From contig JAGWHF010000006.1 of the NCBI GenBank assembly GCA_028866895.1, positions 1-64,000 on the forward strand: a stretch of 64,000 bases of DNA, written 5' to 3'. The DNA is from Nitrososphaerota archaeon (GTDB taxonomy: Archaea > Thermoproteota > Nitrososphaeria > Nitrososphaerales > Nitrosopumilaceae). Below the pieces are notes generated by a model that saw nothing but the letters and a program-made list of their open reading frames with translations, searched no databases and was not told the origin of the DNA. Both the position numbers and the translations under genes were made by a program. Of this stretch, positions 57,780 through 64,000 are shown piece after piece (within the stretch, counting starts at the first letter, position 1; the number at the start of each line of letters is the position of its first letter).

Positions 57780-58445
57780 ATGCGCGGCCTGATAGTTGCA
57801 ATACTGCTGTTGACCCCGATGCTTCCTGCATTTGCGCAGCAGTCGACGATGAACAAGTCGGTGCATTATGACTCGGTAGAGATTCCGGCAGCCGCGTTCA
57901 ACTTCGTAAGGGACAACGCGACCGTGATAAAGCTCCCGCACGAGCATGTCACCAACTGGCAGCTGACGATGCAGAACAAGCTTGAATACTCGGCGCCTGA
58001 CGGCAACGCGATAGTGAGGCTGCTTGAGCAGCCAAACGGGACAAAGTTCATCGAGGTGGGGATGGGGGGGCCGCCGGACTACCGGCTGTGGGTGGCGGTA
58101 AACACGCCGGAGCAGGGGTACTTTTTGATTCATGAGCAGAAGACCAACGGGTGGAGTCCGGGCAAGATAATTACCATACAGCACACAAGCAACGGCGGGC
58201 TCTCGGCATCAATAGGGCAGGAGGTACTGGTGGACAACCTTGACATCTCGGGGTTTACAGTGAGGGACCTTTCGGCGTCGGGCCTTGATTCGGTCTCGCA
58301 GCCGCCGCCTGCCTCGGGGGGGACGGTGGCGGTGACCATAGTCTCGGGAAACCCGGTTGACAACCCGATATTTTATTTGCCGTTTGTGATTGTGGTGGTG
58401 ACGGGCGTATCCATCGGGCTGCTGATAAAGACTAAGAAGAGGTAG
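57780..58445 (+). CDS. Exported protein with C-terminal membrane anchor
   Basis: GTTATATCC (57751-57759) is 25 nt before ATG 57780, fixing the start at MRGLIVAILLLTPMLPAFAQ, a signal peptide. Then a beta-rich extracytoplasmic domain of about 160 residues (VHYDSVEIPAAAFNFVRDNA, NWQLTMQNKLEYSAPDGNAI) and a C-terminal TM helix (PIFYLPFVIVVVTGVSIGLL) with a KTKKR stop-transfer tail. Same overall plan as the protein at 26609. Function unknown. Its end overlaps nth by 14 nt. Confidence 0.75.
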   Translation: MRGLIVAILLLTPMLPAFAQQSTMNKSVHYDSVEIPAAAFNFVRDNATVIKLPHEHVTNWQLTMQNKLEYSAPDGNAIVRLLEQPNGTKFIEVGMGGPPDYRLWVAVNTPEQGYFLIHEQKTNGWSPGKIITIQHTSNGGLSASIGQEVLVDNLDISGFTVRDLSASGLDSVSQPPPASGGTVAVTIVSGNPVDNPIFYLPFVIVVVTGVSIGLLIKTKKR

Positions 58446-59091
58446 ACTTGAAGTAGCTGCAGCAGCGCCTCACCCGGCAGACGGGGCACATGGGGGATAC
58501 GGGCTTGCAGATGTTCTGGCCGTACATCACGAAGGTGTCGTTTATGCGGAGCCAGTGCTTGCGCGGTACGGTCTTCATGAGTTCGGCCTCGGTCTCCTCG
58601 GGGGTCTTGGTCTTTACGAGGCCTATCCTGTTTGAGATCCTGTGGACGTGGGTGTCGACGGGGATTGCCGGCTTGTCAAACGCGTAGACAAGCACGCAGT
58701 TTGCGGTCTTGCGGCCGACGCCTGGGAGCTTGAGGAGGTCCTCAAGCGTGGAGGGGACCTTGCCAGAGTATGCGGTGTCGATTATGCGGGCAACCTCGAT
58801 GATGCGCCTTGCCTTTACGCGGTAGAATCCGGTCCTCTTGATTATCTTCTCGACGTCGGGGACCCTGGCGCGCGCAAGGTCGTGGGCGGACTTGTATCTT
58901 GAGAAGAGGTCCCTGACAACAGCGGACGTGCTCTCGTCCCTCGTGCGGGCGGAAAGTATTGTACCTATGAGTATGCTCAGGGGGCTGCCGTTCTCCGCCT
59001 CGCGCAGCTGGCGCAGCGCGGTCATGCGGGGGGGCCGGACCTCGTCCATGGTCCTGAGCATTTCGTCAAGGATCTTCTTGATGTCTTCCAA
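58432..59091 (-). CDS. nth: Endonuclease III
   Basis: Base-excision repair glycosylase/AP lyase for oxidised pyrimidines. Helix-hairpin-helix LLKLPGVGRKTANCVLVYAF with catalytic Lys (GRKTA), catalytic Asp in AIPVDTHVHRISNRIGL, and the 4Fe-4S loop ending CKPVSPMCPVCRVRRCC. Length 219 aa is typical. Monocistronic and convergent with the exported protein gene. Confidence 0.95.
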   Translation of the reverse strand: MEDIKKILDEMLRTMDEVRPPRMTALRQLREAENGSPLSILIGTILSARTRDESTSAVVRDLFSRYKSAHDLARARVPDVEKIIKRTGFYRVKARRIIEVARIIDTAYSGKVPSTLEDLLKLPGVGRKTANCVLVYAFDKPAIPVDTHVHRISNRIGLVKTKTPEETEAELMKTVPRKHWLRINDTFVMYGQNICKPVSPMCPVCRVRRCCSYFKSTSS

Positions 59092-59139
59092 ACAGGCTCA
59101 TAATGATCAAATAAGTGATATATCTGTTCAAAGAAGGAA

Positions 59140-60300
59140 ATGCCGTTGGAGCTGACAAGGGAGGAGGAGGCTGCGCTTGACGGGAAGCAGGGAGAGACGC
59201 TTGCAATGGCGTACAGGATTCTGGTTGCGATTGGAAAGGCGACAGGGGCGGACAGGCTGATTCCGGTGGAGTGGGCGCACCTCTCGGGCGTAAATTACAA
59301 TACTATAGGGGATGCGGGGGAGGAGTTCCTCTCACACCTCAGCGGGGATGCAAGGTTCAGGATAAGGACGACCGTCAACCCGATGGGGTTTGATTCGGAC
59401 AGCGTGGGAAGGTTCGGGCTTGACGACGAGTTTGTGGAAAAGCAGCAGAGCATCAGGAGGTCGTACGAGAAGATGGGGGCGATACCGTCTTTTTCATGCA
59501 TACCGTACGAGATATTTGAGATGCCAAAAATGGGGACGCAGGTCTCGTTTGCGGAGAGCAACGCGGCAATATATGCAAACTCGGTCTCGTCGCTGAGGAC
59601 CAACAAGGAGAGCGCGCTCAGCGCGCTTGCAAGCGCGATAACGGGCAAGAGTCCGTACTCGGACCTGCGCGGCGAGGAGGGGAGGAGGCCGGGGCTCTGC
59701 ATCAGGATGAAGGTGGAGGAGGCGGACGAGCTTGCATACGGCATGCTTGGGTATTTTGCGGGAAAGGATGCGGGCAGCTCGGTTGCGATATCGGGAACGG
59801 ACGGGTTTGACAGGAGGAGCTGCAAGTCGCTGTGCGCGGGGATGGGGACGTCGGGCAGCTGCGGCATGTTTACTTTGGGCGAGGAGGGGGGGGAGAGGGT
59901 TGATTTTGGCAAGGAGGAGATGGAGGATGTCCGGGACGAGCTGAGCACCGCGGAGTCGGGCGACATTATCACGCTTGGAAGCCCGCAGCTTGGGCTTGGG
60001 GAGGTGTCGGATCTGGTTGCAAGGCTCAAGGGAAGGTCGTTTAGGAAGAGGTGCATGATATTTTGCCCGAGGGCAATACAGGGGCAGGTGCGCAGCCTGG
60101 GATACGAGGGGGAGCTTGCAAGGGCGGGAGGGGAGGTGCTGTATGACTGCTGCACGTGCCTCACGCCGCTTGTCGACAAGAAGGATGTTGATTCCGTGAC
60201 AACAAACAGCGTCAAGGGGGCGTACTATCTGCGGACTTCAAACGGCGTGGGGGTGAACTTGAAGAGCCTCAGGCAGATTGTGGAGGATGAGACTGCATGA
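59140..60300 (+). CDS. Aconitase X catalytic (large) subunit, phosphomevalonate dehydratase candidate
   Basis: A 386-aa AcnX large subunit. Landmarks: LTREEEAALDGKQGETLAMA at the N-terminus, PSFSCIPYEIFEMPKMGTQV, SFAESNAAIYANSVSSLRTN, and cysteines for the FeS cluster in SFSCIPY, RSCKSLCAG and YDCCTCLTPL. In archaea the large plus small AcnX complex dehydrates (R)-mevalonate 5-phosphate to trans-anhydromevalonate 5-phosphate in the archaeal mevalonate pathway. GTGATATATC about 25 nt before the ATG is its TATA box. Overlaps the small-subunit gene by 4 nt. Confidence 0.9.
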   Translation: MPLELTREEEAALDGKQGETLAMAYRILVAIGKATGADRLIPVEWAHLSGVNYNTIGDAGEEFLSHLSGDARFRIRTTVNPMGFDSDSVGRFGLDDEFVEKQQSIRRSYEKMGAIPSFSCIPYEIFEMPKMGTQVSFAESNAAIYANSVSSLRTNKESALSALASAITGKSPYSDLRGEEGRRPGLCIRMKVEEADELAYGMLGYFAGKDAGSSVAISGTDGFDRRSCKSLCAGMGTSGSCGMFTLGEEGGERVDFGKEEMEDVRDELSTAESGDIITLGSPQLGLGEVSDLVARLKGRSFRKRCMIFCPRAIQGQVRSLGYEGELARAGGEVLYDCCTCLTPLVDKKDVDSVTTNSVKGAYYLRTSNGVGVNLKSLRQIVEDETA

Positions 60301-60680
60301 ACGTGAAGGTGATAGTGAGGGGGAGGGCCAGAGGGACGGTCATCTGCGCGCGGCACCCGCTGAACTTTCTTGGAGGGATAGACAAGAAGACGGGTAGGGT
60401 AAGGGACGAGAAGCACGACCTTTTTGGGAGGTCGGTCGGGGGCAAGATACTCGTGTTTCCAAACGGGGTGGGCAGCAGCGTGGGGGCGTACACGATTTAC
60501 TCGCTGAGGTACAACAAGGCGGCGCCTCTTGCGATGGTCTGCCTGCACGCTGACATCACTACGGCGTCGGGATGCGCTATATCGAACATACCGCTGGTGG
60601 TGGCGGGCAGGGAGGACTATGAGTCGCTAAGGGACGGCCAGGAGGTGCTGGTCGATGCGGTGGACGGAAAAGTGCTATAG
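60297..60680 (+). CDS. Aconitase X swivelling (small) subunit
   Basis: A 127-aa swivel domain with GRARGTVICARHPLNFLGGI, the typical PNGVGSSVGAYTIYSL loop and AISNIPLVVAGREDY, DGQEVLVDAVDGKVL at the end. Together with the large subunit it forms the heterodimer of archaeal phosphomevalonate dehydratase. Gene order large-small with ATGA overlap is standard. Other mevalonate-pathway genes are not in the window. The 3' end overlaps the convergent AMMECR1 gene by 6 nt. Confidence 0.9.
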   Translation: MNVKVIVRGRARGTVICARHPLNFLGGIDKKTGRVRDEKHDLFGRSVGGKILVFPNGVGSSVGAYTIYSLRYNKAAPLAMVCLHADITTASGCAISNIPLVVAGREDYESLRDGQEVLVDAVDGKVL

Positions 60681-61277
60681 TTTTGCGCGCACGACGGGGC
60701 CGGAGGGGCTTGTCTCCCTGAATATGATCCCCTCGAATTTCAGGATGGTGGTATTGCCGGTCCTCCAGCAGTCAAGGGGGGCGCCGGCCTTCTGGCAGGT
60801 GTGGGAGAGAAACTCCTCCTCGTTCCAGCCGTACTCGACGGGGACCTGGGGTAGGAGGAGGCCGGAGCCGTACCTCCACCGGACGACGAGGCCGTCCCTG
60901 CCGACCTTGATTGCGGAGGGGTACTGGGAGGGGTGATCGACCCTGACCACCTCGGGCGCGGTAAGGACGCTTACCTCGAAGGAGACTGAGCCGAGCTCGG
61001 GGGGCTCGAGGGGGAGGAACCTGGGATCCTCGGTGGCGGATGCGACGGCGGCGTCAAGGAGGGACTCGAACAACTTCCTGTCGGGCGTGGGGTAGCCGAT
61101 GCAGCCGCGCAGCTCGTCGTTCCGGCTGATGGTGACAAAGACGCCCGCGTTGAAGGAGAACCTGGACCTTGCCTCCGGGGGAGGGTCCATCTTTCTTCCG
61201 GACATGAGGAATTCAGTCACGGCGGCCCGCGCAGACCTTACGAGGAGCTCGCCGTCCCGGTCGGATATGGGGGTCAT
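60675..61277 (-). CDS. AMMECR1-domain protein
   Basis: A 200-aa protein with the invariant AMMECR1 motif LRGCIGYP (in SRNDELRGCIGYPTPDRKLF) and the C-terminal region VPVEYGWNEEEFLSHTCQKA. The family is universal in archaea and eukaryotes with no confirmed biochemical activity; RNA-related or redox-like chemistry has been proposed because of the conserved Cys. It is the third gene of the NFACT, Mut7-C, AMMECR1 operon, joined by 4-nt overlaps. Confidence 0.93.
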   Translation of the reverse strand: MTPISDRDGELLVRSARAAVTEFLMSGRKMDPPPEARSRFSFNAGVFVTISRNDELRGCIGYPTPDRKLFESLLDAAVASATEDPRFLPLEPPELGSVSFEVSVLTAPEVVRVDHPSQYPSAIKVGRDGLVVRWRYGSGLLLPQVPVEYGWNEEEFLSHTCQKAGAPLDCWRTGNTTILKFEGIIFRETSPSGPVVRAKL

Positions 61278-61762
61278 GACAGCCTCTGGTTGAGCTTCCT
61301 TGCGAATTCCTGGAGTTTCTCAAAATGGGTGCCCTCCCAGTAGATCTTTTTGCAGTCGCTGCAGGTCCAGAACTTTTGCTGCCGCTCGTAGATTCCGGGC
61401 GGGACCTTGCTGAATATCCTAATCTTCTCGATGGGGATGAGCCTGCCGTTGCAGCTGACGCACCTTGAGGAGTCGCTCTCGACTGCAAAGTTGGAGAGGC
61501 CGAGCTTCTGGGCGACCTGGGCTATCTGCTCGACCTCGTCGTTTCCCCTGATGAGGACCCACTGGACGCCTGCCTTCCCGGCCGCTTGTGTGAGGGCCTC
61601 GTCCTTTGTTAGTATCACCCTCCTCTGCCTCCTGCCTGCCTCGATGAGGGCGGCGTCGTCTGAGGACGAGTCGTACTTGGAGTCGTAGCCGAGGAGGCGG
61701 AGCTTTTTTGCAAGGTTGCCAAGCATCGCGTCCACAAGGAAGGAGGGCTTGTGGGCGCTCAT
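61274..61762 (-). CDS. Mut7-C RNase-type PIN protein with zinc ribbon
   Basis: A 162-aa protein. N-terminal PIN-like fold: FLVDAMLGNLAKKLRLLGYD (catalytic D in VDAM), RVILTKDEALTQAAGKAG (second Asp), then a zinc ribbon with SRCVSCNGR and FWTCSDCKKIYWEG, exactly the order of the Mut7-C family. Eukaryotic Mut-7 C-terminal relatives are nucleases in small-RNA pathways. It is overlapped by 4 nt on both sides, by NFACT/RqcH before and AMMECR1 after, which suggests a role near the ribosome. Confidence 0.92.
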   Translation of the reverse strand: MSAHKPSFLVDAMLGNLAKKLRLLGYDSKYDSSSDDAALIEAGRRQRRVILTKDEALTQAAGKAGVQWVLIRGNDEVEQIAQVAQKLGLSNFAVESDSSRCVSCNGRLIPIEKIRIFSKVPPGIYERQQKFWTCSDCKKIYWEGTHFEKLQEFARKLNQRLS

Positions 61763-63690
61763 GCGTCCGCCTGGCCGAGGCCTGATTCTGCAATGTGGCC
61801 GTCCCCTGCGGGGAGGGCGCGGATGAAATCGTCGATGTTGAAGGACTTGATGACGTCCTGGTTCTCGGCAAGCTTTAGGAATTCGAGGCGTATCTTCTTT
61901 GCAAGCTCGGTCATCTCGGAGCCGGAGGGCTCTATGGTGACATACAGGAGGCAGTGGGCCTTGACTGCGGGCAGGGGGCCTGCCATTATGGCGTACGAGT
62001 CGCCCTTACGGTACAGTCCTACGGCAAGCTGGAGGAGGGAGACCTGGATGAAGTTTCGTGTGCCCTCGATGGGAAAGGCGCCCTTTGCAAGGAACTGGCC
62101 TGTGGGGGCGGCCATCTTCACCTGGTCGGGGTGCACCCAGTAGGCGTTGAGGCCGTAGAGGCCCTCCCTCCAGGCGCGGCTGAAGGATACGGTTGCCTGG
62201 GCGACCTCCGAGATGCTTGACGGGGCGGCGTCCTGGCAGTCCTTGAGTATGAAGAAGGGGGAGCCTGTTATCTCGGCGTGGAAGACCCTGTCGTTCTTTC
62301 CGAGGTGCTTTCTTATCACGGAAGAGTTGGAGGAGGCGTCCCTGCCGCCGATGGCAAGGAGGCCGTCGGAGGTGAAGAACCAGCGGTACCTCTCGTACCA
62401 CTCCCTCTTCCTCTGGATGGAAAATACGATAGAGTTCTCTGCGACTGCGGCCTGCTTGCGGAGGGACTCGAGGGTCTTCTCGGTCTTGGCCTTCTCGGCC
62501 TCGATTGTGCCGGTGGCCCGCAGCTGCCTCTTTGATTCGTTGAAGAGGAGGGAGGAGATTGCCTGGAGTGAGGACTGGGTGCTTATCTTTATCTTGTCGC
62601 CCCTCACGTCAATGATGGGGATGCCGTTCTCACGTACGAGGGAGGAACCGTACTTTCCGAGGAGGGCGGGGATGCCTGGGTCCTCGATGGAGGTGACTCC
62701 GAGCGAGGCGGAGCCTGTTATTGCGCGCGCGACGTCGGAGATGGACTGGGATCTCTGCCTGACAAGCGAGATGGCCTTGTTCTGCTCCTCAAGCTTGTGC
62801 TCAAGCTCGGTTATCTTCTGGCTGACGGTGTCGGTCTGGACGGTCTTGCCGCGCTCAAGGAGGTTTTCGGAGAAGAGGGTGTCGAGGCCCTCCATGAAGG
62901 TGGCCACCTTGGCGGCGTTCTTCTGGGAGAGGTCGCCAAGCGGTATGGGGTACACGTCGGCACCGCGCTCGTCGCGGACGATGTAGCTGTCGTGGTCTCC
63001 ACTGGCAACTCTCGCGATGACGCGTTCCACCGTCCGGAATATAGAGTCCACCTCCTCGGGGGTGAGCGTGTTTCCAAGGCGCTGGCCGTCGGTTCCGGAC
63101 TCTGACATTATCTCCTCGGCGTACTTTGAGGGGAGGCCAAGCGTCCTGCCGAGCCAGCGCACCGCGGCAGTCGATGTGGATCTTACCTGCTCGAGGTCGG
63201 CCCTGGTCGCATGGAAGATGTCAAGGCCGGACGAGGGGGGAGGCGCGTAGGTCAGGCCGACGCCGAGCTTTCTGTGGCGGACGTCTATGGAATGAAGGAG
63301 GGAGAGGATCTTGAGGTCCTTGCTGCACAGGATGATGTTGCCGTCGCCGAAGAACTCGCCTATGAGGACGGACTCTTGGTTAAAGCCGCTAAATGTTATC
63401 TGGACGATCCTCTCGCTTCCGACCTGCCTGACGTCGGAAATCCTTGCGCGCAGGAGGTCGTTTCTCAGGCGCTTGACGAGCCTGTTCTCCTCCATCTGGC
63501 TTATCTTGGTGTTGGTAATCCAGAGACCAAAGGTGGAGAACATGAGCAGGATGTCGGGCTTGTCGGGGTGGTGGAGCTTGAAGAGGAGGCTGTTGCGGGT
63601 GATGCCGTAGATGTTGCTTACATAGTAGCCGGAGGTCTTGGAGGAGATCTCGCGTACAAGGTATGATATCTCGATTCCTGCAAGGGTCAT
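61759..63690 (-). CDS. rqcH: NFACT-family RqcH-like ribosome quality-control protein
   Basis: A 643-aa NEMF/Tae2/RqcH homologue. N-terminal NFACT-N domain (MTLAGIEISYLVREISSKTS ... YYVSNIYGITRNSLLFKLHH), a helix-hairpin-helix region (about 190-260), a coiled coil (QKITELEHKLEEQNKAISLV; EAEKAKTEKTLESLRKQAAV) and the NFACT-R domain (KREWYERYRWFFTSDGLLAI, GGRDASSNSSVIRKHLGKND). These proteins bind split 50S subunits and add C-terminal tails to stalled chains. GAGTATAATTTTG (about 63707-63718) places the leaderless start at ATG 63690; the longer frame is not used. Confidence 0.92.
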   Translation of the reverse strand: MTLAGIEISYLVREISSKTSGYYVSNIYGITRNSLLFKLHHPDKPDILLMFSTFGLWITNTKISQMEENRLVKRLRNDLLRARISDVRQVGSERIVQITFSGFNQESVLIGEFFGDGNIILCSKDLKILSLLHSIDVRHRKLGVGLTYAPPPSSGLDIFHATRADLEQVRSTSTAAVRWLGRTLGLPSKYAEEIMSESGTDGQRLGNTLTPEEVDSIFRTVERVIARVASGDHDSYIVRDERGADVYPIPLGDLSQKNAAKVATFMEGLDTLFSENLLERGKTVQTDTVSQKITELEHKLEEQNKAISLVRQRSQSISDVARAITGSASLGVTSIEDPGIPALLGKYGSSLVRENGIPIIDVRGDKIKISTQSSLQAISSLLFNESKRQLRATGTIEAEKAKTEKTLESLRKQAAVAENSIVFSIQRKREWYERYRWFFTSDGLLAIGGRDASSNSSVIRKHLGKNDRVFHAEITGSPFFILKDCQDAAPSSISEVAQATVSFSRAWREGLYGLNAYWVHPDQVKMAAPTGQFLAKGAFPIEGTRNFIQVSLLQLAVGLYRKGDSYAIMAGPLPAVKAHCLLYVTIEPSGSEMTELAKKIRLEFLKLAENQDVIKSFNIDDFIRALPAGDGHIAESGLGQADA

Positions 63691-63845
63691 GAGATGGGGC
63701 CGGCAATCCAAAATTATACTCTTTGCTATTTGCAGGCGAGGGATTGCGGGATTGGGTGGCGCGGTGCAGGTTGCCAATAAATCATGCCTGAGAGGGCAAC
63801 GGTAAATATTTACACTAGTCTGACAGAGTGAGTTTGAAAATTTAG

Positions 63846-64000
63846 TTGGTAAGACATCCAAAGAAGAAAGACGAGGAAAATCCGCCGCAGGGGGACAGTC
63901 CGTCAAAGGACGGGCCGCCATCGGAGCCGGCAGAGATTGAGAGCGACGAGGACAGGATAAGGTCGGGGCTCAACAGGGTCTTCTGGATGAGGGTGGGCCT
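63846..64000 (+). CDS. Partial gene, N-terminus of a charged (possibly membrane) protein
   Basis: TTG 63846 begins an open frame to the window end: MVRHPKKKDEENPPQGDSPS, an acidic stretch (EPAEIESDEDRIRSG), then LNRVFWMRVG, which looks like the beginning of a membrane helix or amphipathic segment. Upstream GTAAATATTTA (about 63803-63811) and GTTTGAAAATTT are candidate TATA elements. Divergent from the RqcH gene. Too short to classify. Confidence 0.55.
   Translation, partial: MVRHPKKKDEENPPQGDSPSKDGPPSEPAEIESDEDRIRSGLNRVFWMRVG

Noticed and set aside
1-64000. CRISPR arrays, rRNA genes, insertion sequences, replication origin, ammonia monooxygenase genes
   Set aside because: Looked for on both strands by eye; no direct-repeat arrays, transposase motifs, rRNA signatures or amo genes were found.

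Overview
The window is a piece of an ammonia-oxidising thaumarchaeon (Nitrososphaerota), most like Nitrososphaera. The basis is a TFB, a thermosome, an archaeal GINS subunit, a CdvB/ESCRT-III-like protein, class I CCA-adding enzyme, Trm-G10 methyltransferase, archaeosine-type QueE/QueC, an aconitase-X pair of the archaeal mevalonate route, a HP/HB-type enoyl-CoA hydratase, a membrane-anchored cupredoxin and many small lineage-specific exported proteins. Genes are dense, often overlap by 4 nt (ATGA, TTGA, once apparently CTGA), and many have an archaeal TATA box about 25 nt before the start codon, as expected for leaderless mRNAs. I used those boxes to choose starts. The genus is inference.

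Layout. 0-2.5 kb is AT-rich accessory DNA: small winged-helix proteins, a VapBC-like toxin-antitoxin pair and three copies of a 15-19 nt AT-rich motif. 2.6-10.9 kb is housekeeping: glyA, thermosome, glnA, GINS, AN1 zinc finger, a reductase, an SQR/NDH-2-like flavoprotein and tRNA-Pro. 11-15 kb has a secreted pentapeptide-repeat protein, a cupredoxin and an XPD-like helicase. 15.1-19.7 kb is a five-gene overlapping minus-strand operon: thpR, cca, a RIO-like kinase, a CDF transporter and an AlkA-type glycosylase. 22-25.4 kb is a four-gene operon: prs, Trm-G10, rnz, sir2. 25.5-30.4 kb holds a cytosolic BtuF-like protein, an exported protein, a phosphoesterase, a hemerythrin-like protein and a reductase. 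30.4-36.7 kb has TFB, a 36-aa C2H2 zinc finger, CdvB-like, an MFS transporter, a coiled-coil protein, a TRAM protein and two candidate structured RNAs. 36.8-42.6 kb is an envelope/regulator region with a membrane-spanning winged-helix protein coupled to an exported Pro-rich protein, plus an NHL-repeat exported protein.

42.7-45 kb is a 7-deazaguanine cluster (queE-folE, convergent queC). 46.5-50.9 kb has enoyl-CoA hydratase, homoserine kinase with an apparent CTG start, a GPN GTPase, a flippase-like membrane protein and a reductase. 50.9-52.1 kb is a HEPN/MNT toxin-antitoxin island with a 22-bp operator-like palindrome. 52.5-57.7 kb has a zinc ribbon, a glycosyltransferase, a degenerate ThiI-like protein and cysH-sat sulfate assimilation. 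57.8-64 kb has endonuclease III, the AcnX pair and an operon joining NFACT/RqcH, a Mut7-C nuclease and AMMECR1.

The strongest undescribed candidate is a minus-strand RNA at about 34430-34620. It has a good TATA box at its 5' end, a U-run at its 3' end, and eight helices that nest and mostly abut with almost no unpaired sequence between them. I do not recognise it as any standard RNA. No CRISPR array, rRNA or insertion sequence was found.
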